Positions 10,612 through 20,005 of a stretch of 64,000 nt of DNA are shown one piece after another. A model generated the notes under the pieces. It was not told the DNA's origin and did not search any database. It worked only from the letters and a program-made list of their open reading frames with translations. Position numbers and translations under genes: made by a program. Source of the stretch: Candidatus Devosia phytovorans (GTDB taxonomy: Bacteria > Pseudomonadota > Alphaproteobacteria > Rhizobiales > Devosiaceae); assembly GCA_029202405.1 (NCBI GenBank), contig CP119312.1, forward strand, positions 2,919,001-2,983,000, read 5' to 3'. The first letter of the stretch is position 1. Each line of letters begins with the position of its first letter.

Positions 10612-11547
10612 CTATTTCATCCTGATGCGCGGATCGACGACGATATAAAGAAGGTCCATCAAGAGGTTGATGACCACGACAAACATGGCAAAGACCACGA
10701 CGCCGCCCTGGATCACGGCATAGTCGCGTTCGGCGATGGCGCTGATCAGCAGCTTGCCGATACCAGGCCGATTGAAGACCATCTCGATGGCGACCGAGCC
10801 CGAAAGCGTTGCCAAGGCGCTTAGGCCGAGGCCAGTGGTCAAAGGCAGCAGCGCATTGCGCAGGCCATGGCGATAGATAACGCGACTTTCCTTGGCGCCC
10901 TTGGCCCGGGCGGTGCGCACATAGTCCTTGCTCAACACTTCGAGCAAAGAGGTGCGCGTCAGCCGCCCGATGAAGGCAGCCTTAACGAATGCCAAAGTCA
11001 GCGCAGGCAGGAAGACATGGTACATGCGGTCAACAAAACCAGTGCCGCCGCCATTGATAGGAAACCAGCCCAGGTTGAGCGCGAAGGTGATCAGCAGCAG
11101 CGCACCGAGATAGAAATCGGGAATGGCGTAGCCCACGAGCGAGAAAACCCGTACGCCGCTGTCGGGGAGCTTGTTACGATTGGTTGCAGCCAAAACCCCC
11201 AGCGGCACGCCGACAATCAAGCCCATCAGCATGGCGACGATGGTCAGTTCGATTGTATAGGGGAGATTGTAGAGGATGAGGCCGACCACGTTCTGGTTGC
11301 TCATCATCGACGTGCCCAGGTCAAGCGTGAACACGCCCTTGACGAACATGATGAACTGCAACCAGAGCGGGTCGTTGAGCCCCATGCGATCGCGGAACAA
11401 CGCCAGCTGTTCGGGGGTCGCCATATCGCCAAGCGCCGCAATTGCCGGATCTCCAGGCAGGATGCGCATGGCGATGAACACCAGCAAAAGCACCAGAAAT
11501 ACGGTAGGCACAGCATCCGCCAAGCGGAGCAGCAGATATCTCGCCAT
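10612..11547 (-). CDS. Peptide-type ABC transporter permease, DppB-like
   Basis: 311 aa from the chosen start, with six predicted spans. Family features include the N-terminal MARYLLLRLADAVPTVFLV span, the RILPGDPA segment of B-type permeases and the EAA loop KDYVRTARAKGAKESRVIYRH. ATG 11547 is preferred over the upstream in-frame ATG because GGGAGG lies 6 bases before it. It forms the membrane channel with the DppC-like partner. The gene begins 61 bases after the end of the glycoside-hydrolase-like gene on the same strand. Confidence 0.94.
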   Translation of the reverse strand: MARYLLLRLADAVPTVFLVLLLVFIAMRILPGDPAIAALGDMATPEQLALFRDRMGLNDPLWLQFIMFVKGVFTLDLGTSMMSNQNVVGLILYNLPYTIELTIVAMLMGLIVGVPLGVLAATNRNKLPDSGVRVFSLVGYAIPDFYLGALLLITFALNLGWFPINGGGTGFVDRMYHVFLPALTLAFVKAAFIGRLTRTSLLEVLSKDYVRTARAKGAKESRVIYRHGLRNALLPLTTGLGLSALATLSGSVAIEMVFNRPGIGKLLISAIAERDYAVIQGGVVVFAMFVVVINLLMDLLYIVVDPRIRMK

Positions 11548-11608
11548 TCTTACCTCCCTGCCGAATTGTCGGCGTGGACCGCAGCGTGAACCGTTGCGAC
11601 CCTTTTTG

Positions 11609-14173
11609 TCATCGCTGCATCGCCGTGAAATATGGCTCATTGGCCAGATCGGGCTGCAGACCCGGAATAATCGTCGATTGCCCGTCCCGGGTCAGGCTGA
11701 TGAAATACTGCAAGTGATAATCTGACCGCGTGTAGTCTGCTGGAACTGTCGCCGAGAACCCATCATCATGCGCCGTCATGGGCATGGAGTTCCAGCGCTC
11801 GGCCTGATTGACATGCCGGTAATGCAGCACCGGCTGCTCGTCCGCCTTAGCCACGACGAAAATGTCCAGCGGTTCACCGCCGACAAATTCTGACGCGGGC
11901 GCTTGCGCAGACGGCTGCGCCCTGGTTGGCCGATGGGAAGCAAGCGCTGCAATGGCATTGATGACCGCTTGGGAAGCCGGAACGGATTCCGTGCCCCCAA
12001 AACCACGCAGGGCTTCAAGGTCAAGCAGTTCGGCCTCCATTTCCGGCAGACGGGCCTGCCAAGACCCGCGTAGCCATGATTGAGGGCCATAGGTCATGTC
12101 ATCGTGGTAGACCCCGCGCGAGACAGCCGCGAGCCGCTGCCAGGCGCCAACTGCGCGGGTGGCGTGGTCGATCATGGGTTCGATCAGCACCGATGCCTTG
12201 GCCGCAACGAAGAGTTCGGCCCAGCAGGCGGCCCGGAATTTTTCGGCAAAGTGCCGGGCAATCCCACCCAAAATCTCCACATCTATCAGGATGCGTGTTG
12301 GTTCGGACCGACCAGAATCCCGAGCAGCGCGAGCGGCGTCGACTGCAGCCTCGCAGCCCCTTGACATGTCATCGAGCCAGTCGGCAACGTCGAGGGGTGT
12401 GTAGCGATGACTGGTTTTGCCAGCGAGCAGCAGTTCGGCGTATTCGCGCGGCGATGCAAAAAGCGCGGAGTCGAAGGTCGGCGCATTGCCGAAGCGGGTC
12501 GGCCCTTCCATGTCAAAGCCATAGGCGCGCTTACCCGAACCTTCTACCAAGGCAAGATTGGTATAGACCTCAGGCCAATAATGATTGTTGGAGGCCGAAG
12601 GGCCATGTGCAAGCGTGATCAGCGGCAGGACGCGGCTGGCCCAGGAGAGACCCTGCTCACAGGCTTCGGCGACATCGCCACAAGAATGGTCGAGCCAGCG
12701 CATCCAGCTCTGGCGTGGCGCCTCGGGATTGTAGAGCAGACGGCCCCAGACCCGATACTGATAGTCGTATTTGCGCCAGTCCTGCCGGGTAGCCAAGCCG
12801 TGCTTTTGATAAGTGAAGCGCTGGCCGGCCATGCCAGTGCCCATACGGCCCTTGAAGCTTTGTGGCTCGCACCATTCAACGCCGTCAGAACCGGCAAACA
12901 TCGAGCTTTTGCCATAGCCTGCGGCAAAGGCCGGGTCGCCCCAAAGCAGCACACGCTGTGTGCCGGCCCAGATGCGGTAGATGACCTTGTAGTCCTTGTC
13001 CCTGGTTAGCAGGTCGCCATAGGAATAGCGCAGGAACTTGCGCGAGCCTTCGCTGAGCTGTTCGCGCTCGCTCCTGGCGGTTTCGGGCGGGTATTCTTTG
13101 TCGCGAATGGCCGACTGATGGTAGGGCGGGCCCATATGCTCGGCCAGATATTTAGGTGAAGCGGCAACGGGCATTCCCGAGCGGCGGGCGATGTCGATCA
13201 TTTTGTGATCAAGACCCTTGCCATGCATATCGATCTCGACTGGCCGGCCCGCGGCAGCAACGCCGGCAAAGGCTTCTTCCCAAAATCCATACTCGCCCTC
13301 GGCAATGCCGCCTTCGACATGGACACGGAAGGTCAGCCCGGTGATCTCGGGGACGTCCGTCAAAAGGCGCGTAATCGAGTCCCGGCAATAGGGCGCGAGG
13401 TTGTCGTCGGTAACGCCGCGCACGGTGTAATTGGCGCGGGGAACGTCGTCGAAATCGTAGCGCTGGGTCCACAGAGCGAGCTGGAATTCCAGTCCCCGAC
13501 GGGCGCATTCGCGTCCGATGAACTTGAGCATGTCAAGATTGTGCTCGCGTTCCTCGACGCTCAATTCCTTGACGTCGATGGCGTAGCCATCAAGCTTGAG
13601 CAGGAAGGGGTAGGGAAAATAGAAGTAGACGTCGGTGATCCAGGGATTGTGATAGGGGTAATTGTACCCCATGCCCAGGGTCAGCGCGAAGCGGTTGAAC
13701 CGGTTTGACGCCAGCATGGTCAGGTAGTCGCGCCATTGCTGACGGTCATAGTACCAGACCTTGTCTTCCTCTTCGGCGCAGAAGAGGCGTGCCATTGAGC
13801 GGATGCGCGCCGTGGGCTGCTCGATCAATGGGAAGGTGCCGGCGAAGAGGTCTTCGCTCGTCGCGGTGCGAACACGGTCGGCGAGCTCGGTGATGGCATA
13901 GACCAGGCCACGGAAGTCATGGCCCCATGCGGTGATGCGATCACCCTTGCGCTCCAGCGCCATGGCCTCAGCCACCAGCGGATAGTTGTGCGCGGCAGCA
14001 TCGAAGGTCAGGATTTCGACGGTGGCGCCAGCCTCCTGGGTCTCGCCGATGTTCACTTTCACATCACGCTGCTCGAGCGCTTGCTTCAATTCGCCTGCTG
14101 CCCATGCCACGGCGCCTTCGGCATCGCGGAGGGCCTGGGGTATAATGATCGAGATGGATGGATCAAAGCTCAT
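11609..14173 (-). CDS. Large glycoside-hydrolase-like protein, alpha-glucuronidase/hexosaminidase-like N-terminal fold
   Basis: 854 aa without a signal peptide. Residues 1-110 resemble the small alpha/beta domain that precedes the barrel in GH20/GH67-type enzymes (IIIPQAL, GDRITAWGHDFRGLVYAITELAD). A TIM-barrel-like stretch follows (RSMARLFCAEEEDKVWYYDRQQWRDYL, LASNRFNRFALTLGMGYN, TGLTFRVHVEGGIAEGEYGFWEE). The nearest recognisable theme is an alpha-glucuronidase-like hydrolase, but I cannot assign a GH family or the catalytic acids with confidence. It sits between a Tat-exported binding protein and its permeases, so it probably processes the imported oligosaccharide in the cytoplasm. Confidence 0.75.
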   Translation of the reverse strand: MSFDPSISIIIPQALRDAEGAVAWAAGELKQALEQRDVKVNIGETQEAGATVEILTFDAAAHNYPLVAEAMALERKGDRITAWGHDFRGLVYAITELADRVRTATSEDLFAGTFPLIEQPTARIRSMARLFCAEEEDKVWYYDRQQWRDYLTMLASNRFNRFALTLGMGYNYPYHNPWITDVYFYFPYPFLLKLDGYAIDVKELSVEEREHNLDMLKFIGRECARRGLEFQLALWTQRYDFDDVPRANYTVRGVTDDNLAPYCRDSITRLLTDVPEITGLTFRVHVEGGIAEGEYGFWEEAFAGVAAAGRPVEIDMHGKGLDHKMIDIARRSGMPVAASPKYLAEHMGPPYHQSAIRDKEYPPETARSEREQLSEGSRKFLRYSYGDLLTRDKDYKVIYRIWAGTQRVLLWGDPAFAAGYGKSSMFAGSDGVEWCEPQSFKGRMGTGMAGQRFTYQKHGLATRQDWRKYDYQYRVWGRLLYNPEAPRQSWMRWLDHSCGDVAEACEQGLSWASRVLPLITLAHGPSASNNHYWPEVYTNLALVEGSGKRAYGFDMEGPTRFGNAPTFDSALFASPREYAELLLAGKTSHRYTPLDVADWLDDMSRGCEAAVDAARAARDSGRSEPTRILIDVEILGGIARHFAEKFRAACWAELFVAAKASVLIEPMIDHATRAVGAWQRLAAVSRGVYHDDMTYGPQSWLRGSWQARLPEMEAELLDLEALRGFGGTESVPASQAVINAIAALASHRPTRAQPSAQAPASEFVGGEPLDIFVVAKADEQPVLHYRHVNQAERWNSMPMTAHDDGFSATVPADYTRSDYHLQYFISLTRDGQSTIIPGLQPDLANEPYFTAMQR

Positions 14174-14244
14174 AAATCAAATGCCTTTGGCCGCAGAACA
14201 GGAGGTTCCGGGGCCCTGCCCCGGAACCGCGACATTGGGTCGGC

Positions 14245-15861
14245 CTAGACGAAGCTGGCCTGCGAAAGCGGCCAGTTGACGTAGCCGGAGACGACCGGGA
14301 AACCGAGATCGACCTTGTTGGAACGGACCATCATGAAGCCGTTGTCCGACACCGGCAGGATGACAGCATCGGTCAGCGCCTTGATCTCGATCTGCTGGAC
14401 GATGGTGATGCGCTTTTCCAGGTCGGGCTCGGCCAGTGCCTCAGCCAGCAGGTCATCGATGCCAGGGATGGTAGTGCCGTAGTGGCTCATATTGGAGCCG
14501 CCATTGCCGTCGCCTTTAACCTCGGCCTCTGCCATCAGGTAAGTCACAATCACCTGTGTTGGGACAGGCGGCATGGCTGACGACTGCTGGCTGAGCGTAT
14601 TAGTGCCGATATTTTGATCGGCATGGAACGCGGTATGGTCCTTGATATTGAGTTCCATGTTGACGTTGATGCGGCGCAACTGGTCCTGGATCATCAGCAT
14701 GATGGCCGAGAAATCCTCGCGCTGCGACGTATCGTTGGTGAAGCTCAGGCCATCAGGAAAGCCGGCCTCTGCCAGAAGCGCCTTGGCTTTTTCGGGGTCA
14801 TAATTATAGGCCACTTCAGGTGGGATCGTCTCAGCGGTAAACCCGCCTGGGAATGATGGCGGATTGAGCCCATAGGTACGCTTGGAAATGGGAGCGATCG
14901 CGGTGGTGATCTCGTCCCGGTCGATGCCGTAGAACAGCGCCTGGCGGACGCGAATATCGTCGAAGGGCGCCTTGGTGAGATTGAACTGGATGGTGAAGAA
15001 GCTGCCGGGACTGACCACGTCAAAGATCAGGTTCGGATCACGCTGCGCCATGGAGTCCGCCCAACCGGGAGCGCGCACGCCTTCAATGATGTGGACGTCG
15101 CCCGACAGGATCGCCAAGGTGCGTGCGGTGGTGTCAGCGATATAGAGCAGCTGCAGCTTTGGCGTGACGGCGGGCGTATCCCAATAGTCGGGATTGGCAG
15201 CGAGCGTTATGCCCTGGGATGGATCGGTCGCGGTGGTCTCGAGGAAATAGACGCCGGTGCCGATAGGGTCGGTGCCGATGGCCTCCTCGCCTTTTTCCTC
15301 AATAGCCTTCTTGCTCATGATGGCGCCGTCATAGTCGCTGAGCACACCGAGCATGAACAGCGGGTCGGGCTGTTCAAGGTTGAAAATGACGGTATAGGGA
15401 CCATCCGTTTCGACACTGGCAATATTGGTGAACTTAGCGCGCACCCCGCCAACGCGCGGCGCGTCGGTCGCGCGATCAAAGGTGAACTTGACGTCCTCAG
15501 ACGTCATTTCGCCAAACCCCTTGTGGAACTGCACGCCCTCACGCAGCTGAATGGTCCAGGTTTTGGCATCCTCGGAACTTTCCCAGCTTGTGGCCAGGCG
15601 CGGCACCAGGTCGTCCTGTGTCTCCGGGAAGTTCCAGCGCGGCAAATCCACGAGCTTGTCGTAGATGGCGATGATCGCCCAGTTATCGACGCCCTGGATG
15701 GACTTGTGCGGATCGATGGTGCGCAGTCCGCGCGCCGCAAAACCGACCCTTAGTATATCGCTGCCCTGCGCAAAGGCCTTGCCCGTCATCACCGATGCCA
15801 AGCCCAGTCCGGCCATGGTCGCGGCCGCGCCGCCAATGAAACTTCGTCTAGTGACCTGCAT
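14245..15861 (-). CDS. ABC transporter substrate-binding protein, peptide/oligosaccharide type (SBP_bac_5), Tat-exported
   Basis: 538 aa. An N-terminal twin-arginine signal (TRRSFIGGAAATMAGLG, cleavage near AFAQ) is followed by the SBP_bac_5 fold (WTIQLREGVQFHKGFGEMTSEDVKFTFD, VRQALFYGIDRDEI). ATG 15861 is preferred because AGGGAGG sits just upstream; the longer frame has no such site. First gene of the unit that continues through the hydrolase-like protein and the DppBCDF-like importer. It is paralogous to the binding protein at 18.4-20.0 kb, sharing phrases such as VKF/VAFTI after GEMTSEDV and SFIADTTARTLA. Its ligand is probably an oligosaccharide rather than a peptide, from context. Confidence 0.93.
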   Translation of the reverse strand: MQVTRRSFIGGAAATMAGLGLASVMTGKAFAQGSDILRVGFAARGLRTIDPHKSIQGVDNWAIIAIYDKLVDLPRWNFPETQDDLVPRLATSWESSEDAKTWTIQLREGVQFHKGFGEMTSEDVKFTFDRATDAPRVGGVRAKFTNIASVETDGPYTVIFNLEQPDPLFMLGVLSDYDGAIMSKKAIEEKGEEAIGTDPIGTGVYFLETTATDPSQGITLAANPDYWDTPAVTPKLQLLYIADTTARTLAILSGDVHIIEGVRAPGWADSMAQRDPNLIFDVVSPGSFFTIQFNLTKAPFDDIRVRQALFYGIDRDEITTAIAPISKRTYGLNPPSFPGGFTAETIPPEVAYNYDPEKAKALLAEAGFPDGLSFTNDTSQREDFSAIMLMIQDQLRRINVNMELNIKDHTAFHADQNIGTNTLSQQSSAMPPVPTQVIVTYLMAEAEVKGDGNGGSNMSHYGTTIPGIDDLLAEALAEPDLEKRITIVQQIEIKALTDAVILPVSDNGFMMVRSNKVDLGFPVVSGYVNWPLSQASFV

Positions 15862-16135
15862 GTTCAACCTCCCTTTGGGTGTCGTTGCTTCTGCGTCCTC
15901 CTGCCTTGCAGGCATGTTCGATGAGCGTGCAGACGCCACGTATCGGGTGACGGTAGCGCCAGCAAAAATTGGGGGTCAATGCTGGCGATGTCCCGTTTTC
16001 CGCATGGTGGAAGGGTGTCTCTGCGGGCGCGTATCGTCTTCCACATTGCGGAAAGCCTTGCCGCCGGACGCTTCCGCGCTCTCGTGTTTGCGCTAGGGGT
16101 GCGGTCACTCGTGCAACCTGATGTGGAGGACATTT

Positions 16136-18322
16136 ATGAGCGCCGAACCGTGGTACAAGACGACCCTGCGTTGGGGGCAGACCAATCTGGTCGAATGCGA
16201 CCCCGAACGTTACGATGCGCAATGGTGGCGGGAGCATTGGCGCACAACGCGGGTGCAAGGCATCATCGTCAATGCCGGCGGTATCGTTGCCTATTACCCA
16301 TCCAAGTTTCCGCTGCATCACCGCGCCGAAAAACTGGGAGACCGCGACCTTTATGGCGATATCGTCAAGCTGGCGCGCGAGGATGGCATCCGCGTCATCG
16401 CCCGTATGGACTCCAACCGCGTGGCGCAGGACTTCTACGAGGAACATCCCGACTGGATCTGCCGAAAAGCCGATGGCACTCCCTATATGGAAGCGGCCAA
16501 ATACATTACCTGCATCGGTTCCGATTACTACAGCAAGTATCTGCCGGCGGTGATGGAAGAAATCATCGAACGCAGCCATCCCGATGGCTTCTCGGATAAT
16601 TCCTGGGCCGGCATGCCCCGGACCCACATCTGCTACTGCGACAACTGCAAGAGCCAGTTCAACGACTATGCCGGCAAGCCACTGCCGGATGGGCACGATT
16701 GGAACAACGAGTCCTATCGCGACTGGGTGCGCTGGAACTTCGTTCGGCGCACCGAGCTCTGGAAGCTCAACAATCGAGTAACCCGCGCTGCCGGCGGCGA
16801 CGACTGCATATGGTCGGGAATGATCGGGGGCGAGACGCTTTACAATTCGGCGCGCTTCATCGACCTGCAGCAAATCCTGCCCGAAGCGGCGATCGTGATG
16901 CTCGATCATCAGCGTCGCAATCCCTATGACGGGTTTGAGCAGAACACGGAGGCTGGCAAGCGCCTGCACGAAGTTGCAGGGTGGGACAAGCTGATCCCCG
17001 AATCCATGCCGCAATACCAACTTGGCGGACCGGCGTTCCGCCTGGCCTCGATGCCCCCGTCCGAAGTGCGGCTGTGGTCCACCTCGGGCTTTGCCGGTGG
17101 CATTCAACCGTGGTGGCATCACATCGGCTCGTCGCACGAAGATCGCCGGCAATACCGCACTGCCGAGCCGATCTTCAAATGGCACGAGGCCAACCAGGAT
17201 GTGCTGGTCAACCGCAGGCTGACGCCCGACGTGGGCATTGTCTGGTCCCAGCAAAACCAGGACTATTTCGGCCGCGACTTTGGTCGCTTCGCCGCCGGCA
17301 CCAAGACAATGGCGCCTTATCGCGGAGCAGTCAAAGCCATGGACCGCCACGGCATTCCCTATGTGCCGCTGCATGCGGACGATATTGCCAGCGCGATCGA
17401 CCGGTTCTCGGTCATCATCCTGCCGAATGTGGGCGGGATGAGCGACGAACAGATCAAGGGGATCGAAACCTTCGTGGCCGCCGGCGGCTCGGTCATCGCA
17501 ACGGGTGAAACCTCGATCGCCACCCAATATGGCGATCCGCGCGGTGACTTTGCGCTGGCCAGCCTTTTTGGTGTTCATCGTGGGCAGGGAGAAATGGGCG
17601 GCGAAGGGCCGCCGGATCAGAATCTGGAAACTCATGCCCGCCACAGCTATCTGCGCCTCTCGCCGGAAAACCGAGGCAGCGTCTACGGATCGCGCGACGC
17701 AACAGCACCGGCCCAGACGGGTGAACGCCATGCTGTGCTGGCAGGGCTTGACCAGACAGATACCCTGCCCTTCGGCGGTTTCCTGCCCCTGGTGACTGTC
17801 GATGCCGACACGCAGGTGCTGGCGACCTATGTTCCCAACTTTCCGATCTACCCGCCGGAGACGTCGTGGATGCGGGAGCCCTATTCCGATCATGCGGCGA
17901 TTACCGTTCGGACATCGGCTGCGGGCGGGAAACTGATCTGGTTTGTCGCCGACCTTGACCGGTGCTTTGCGCGGGACGAACAGTTCGAGCACGCCCTGCT
18001 GCTTGCCAATGCAGTGAAGTGGTCGCTGGGGAACAAGGCCAAGGTAACGCTCAAAGGCACGCATGGCGTCATTACGGCCGAGCTTTATCAGCAAGGTGAT
18101 CGTCACGTTCTGCATCTGAACAATCGCCTCCTGCTGTCTCGCACGCCCGGGCGCCAGTATGATCTGGTGCCGATCGGGCCGGTCGAGGTGCGCCTGCGCA
18201 CCAAGGGGTCGTCGGTGGATCTGCGGGTCGCCGGCAAGACTGTGGCGGCGACCCGCGAGGGCGATGAGCTGGTGTTCACGGTCAATGAAATTCTCGACCA
18301 TGAAGTGGCCGTGATCAGCTGA
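16136..18322 (+). CDS. Putative glycoside hydrolase, GHL6-type barrel with beta-galactosidase trimerisation-like domain
   Basis: 728 aa, cytoplasmic (no signal). Residues about 1-350 look like the hypothetical glycosyl hydrolase 6 barrel (GIIVNAGGIVAYYPS, DGIRVIARMDSNR, HPDWICRKADG, GFSDNSWAGM). Residues about 365-560 look like a GH42-type trimerisation/class I glutamine-amidotransferase-like domain (PDVGIVWSQQNQDYF, FSVIILPNVGGMSDEQIKGIETFVAAGGSVIATGE). ATG 16136 is chosen over ATG 16121 because GGAGG at about 16125 is correctly spaced for it. It diverges from the first binding-protein operon and converges on the second. The substrate is unknown; a role in oligosaccharide breakdown is inferred from the neighbours. 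Confidence 0.78.
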   Translation: MSAEPWYKTTLRWGQTNLVECDPERYDAQWWREHWRTTRVQGIIVNAGGIVAYYPSKFPLHHRAEKLGDRDLYGDIVKLAREDGIRVIARMDSNRVAQDFYEEHPDWICRKADGTPYMEAAKYITCIGSDYYSKYLPAVMEEIIERSHPDGFSDNSWAGMPRTHICYCDNCKSQFNDYAGKPLPDGHDWNNESYRDWVRWNFVRRTELWKLNNRVTRAAGGDDCIWSGMIGGETLYNSARFIDLQQILPEAAIVMLDHQRRNPYDGFEQNTEAGKRLHEVAGWDKLIPESMPQYQLGGPAFRLASMPPSEVRLWSTSGFAGGIQPWWHHIGSSHEDRRQYRTAEPIFKWHEANQDVLVNRRLTPDVGIVWSQQNQDYFGRDFGRFAAGTKTMAPYRGAVKAMDRHGIPYVPLHADDIASAIDRFSVIILPNVGGMSDEQIKGIETFVAAGGSVIATGETSIATQYGDPRGDFALASLFGVHRGQGEMGGEGPPDQNLETHARHSYLRLSPENRGSVYGSRDATAPAQTGERHAVLAGLDQTDTLPFGGFLPLVTVDADTQVLATYVPNFPIYPPETSWMREPYSDHAAITVRTSAAGGKLIWFVADLDRCFARDEQFEHALLLANAVKWSLGNKAKVTLKGTHGVITAELYQQGDRHVLHLNNRLLLSRTPGRQYDLVPIGPVEVRLRTKGSSVDLRVAGKTVAATREGDELVFTVNEILDHEVAVIS

Positions 18323-18337
18323 CTGGAAACGCCAATG

Positions 18338-18373
18338 AAGGGCGGCGCGCTGGCTGGCGCGCCGCCCTTTTTT
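18338..18373 (+). terminator. Rho-independent terminator of the GHL6-like gene
   Basis: A 13-base perfect stem AAGGGCGGCGCGC (18338-18350) pairs with GCGCGCCGCCCTT (18357-18369) around the loop TGGCTG. A run of six T (18368-18373) follows on the plus strand, 15 bases after the stop of the hydrolase gene. The T run overlaps the stop codon of the convergent binding-protein gene; on the minus strand no comparable T run follows, so it works mainly for the plus-strand transcript. Confidence 0.9.
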
Positions 18374-19979
18374 ATGCGGTCCGCTTCGCCTTGCTGAGCG
18401 GCCAATAGGCGTATCCACCCTCGACCGGGAAGCCCAGATCGATGCGCGGATTGCGCGCGATCACATAGCTCAGAGTAATGATGCCCAGGACTGGCAAGTC
18501 CGTCAGGAGCTTCTTTTCGATCTCCTTAACGATTGCCGTCCTCTCGTCGAAATCGGGCTCGTCCTGTGCGGTTGCCAGAAGATCATCGATGCCCGGCATG
18601 GCAACGCCATAGTGGTTGAAATTGCCCTGCCCCGTGCCATCGGCTTTCACCTCCGCACCAGCAGAGACCTGCTGCAGGAAGACGTTGAGCGGAACCGGGC
18701 CATAGCTCGAGGAATTGAGCGGCATGGCATTCTTGTCCTGCCGGTTCTCGGCGTGGAAAGCGGTGTGGTCGATGATATCCAGAGCCAGATTGATGCCGAC
18801 CGCCCGCAATTGCTCCTGAATCATGAGCATGATTGCGGCATAGTCCTCGCGCTGGCTGGTATAGCACGAGATATCCACGCCGTTGGGGAAGCCAGCCTCG
18901 GCAAGCAGCGCCTTGGCCTTTTCCGGATCGTAATTGTACTGCAGTTCAGGGGGCAGCTCGTCCTTGGTGACCGAACCTTCGAATTCGGAGGCGATGATGC
19001 CCACCATTGGCTTGGCCAGCGGGCCATAGGCAGCCGCCAGGCCATCATTGTCTATGGCATAGCGAATAGCCTGACGAACGCGGATGTCCTGCAGCGGTTC
19101 ACGGGTGAGATTGAGGTGCAGCATGTTGAAGCTGCCCGGCACGGTGGCATCGAAAATGGTCTCTGCCAAGCGCTGTTGCATCGACGGAATCCAGCCAGGC
19201 GAGCGAACGCCTTCGATCATGTCGACCTGCCCCGAAGCAAAGGCAAGGGTGCGGGCAGTGGTATCGGCAATGAACGACACGATCAGCTTGGGCGTTGCGG
19301 GTTGTTCGCCGAAGTGCTCGGGGAAAGCCACCAGCGTTATGCCCGTTGTCTCGTTGACGCTTTCAACCTGATAGGATCCAGTGCCAACCGGGTCGAGATT
19401 GAAGCCCTCGCCCTTTTCCTCGAAAGCCTTTTTGCTCAGGATGGACGCCGGCAGGGTCGAAATAACCGAGCCATTAAACAGCGGGTCGGGCCGCTTGAGG
19501 GTAAAGACAACGGTATAAGTATCGGGCGCCTCTACGCTTTCGATGTTGTTGAAGTTCACCTTGCCGCCGGTCACAAGGTCGGGATCGAGATGGCGACCAA
19601 TGGTGAATGCGACATCCTCGGAGGTCATCTCTCCGTAGCCCTTGTGAAACTGCACCCCCTGACGCAGCTTGTACGTCCAGGTCTTTGCGTCTGCCGAGCT
19701 TTCCCAGCTTTCGGCTAGGCTGGGTTCAAAATCCTCGGGGCGCACGCCAAACTTGCCGTCGGGGTTGCGCGCAAGGGTGTTGAAGATCTGATAGATCGCC
19801 CAATTATCACCACCGGTCAGCCCGGTCTGCTGGGGATTGACGCCCGTGGGCGCCCGCGCGGCCAGGGCGATGGTCAGCACCTCCTCCTGGGCAAAAGCTG
19901 CCGGCATATGCATGCCAATACCGGCGGCGGCGCTGGCGGCCCCGGCGTTGATCAGAAATCGTCTTCTCGACAGAGCCAT
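18372..19979 (-). CDS. ABC transporter substrate-binding protein, SBP_bac_5 family, Tat-exported (paralogue)
   Basis: 535 aa with a twin-arginine signal (SRRRFLINAGAASAAAGIG, cleavage near AFAQ) and the SBP_bac_5 fold (WTYKLRQGVQFHKGYGEMTSEDVAFTIG, IRVRQAIRYAIDNDG). GGGAGGAG lies 7 bases before ATG 19979. It has no permease or ATPase of its own nearby, so it probably shares the DppBCDF-like importer with the first binding protein and widens its ligand range. It follows the dehydratase-like gene on the same strand after 26 bases and is the last gene of that catabolic unit. Confidence 0.93.
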   Translation of the reverse strand: MALSRRRFLINAGAASAAAGIGMHMPAAFAQEEVLTIALAARAPTGVNPQQTGLTGGDNWAIYQIFNTLARNPDGKFGVRPEDFEPSLAESWESSADAKTWTYKLRQGVQFHKGYGEMTSEDVAFTIGRHLDPDLVTGGKVNFNNIESVEAPDTYTVVFTLKRPDPLFNGSVISTLPASILSKKAFEEKGEGFNLDPVGTGSYQVESVNETTGITLVAFPEHFGEQPATPKLIVSFIADTTARTLAFASGQVDMIEGVRSPGWIPSMQQRLAETIFDATVPGSFNMLHLNLTREPLQDIRVRQAIRYAIDNDGLAAAYGPLAKPMVGIIASEFEGSVTKDELPPELQYNYDPEKAKALLAEAGFPNGVDISCYTSQREDYAAIMLMIQEQLRAVGINLALDIIDHTAFHAENRQDKNAMPLNSSSYGPVPLNVFLQQVSAGAEVKADGTGQGNFNHYGVAMPGIDDLLATAQDEPDFDERTAIVKEIEKKLLTDLPVLGIITLSYVIARNPRIDLGFPVEGGYAYWPLSKAKRTA

Positions 19980-20005
19980 AAGGTTTCTCCTCCCTTGATG
20001 TGGCT

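Noticed and set aside
18037..18067. CCAAGGTA at about 18039 as another regulon promoter
   Set aside because: No CGTC box lies 14 bases downstream, and it is inside a coding region.
15848..18418. 856-residue open frame on the minus strand
   Set aside because: It lies antisense to the hydrolase-like gene, has no family pattern and no ribosome site; it is a high-GC shadow.
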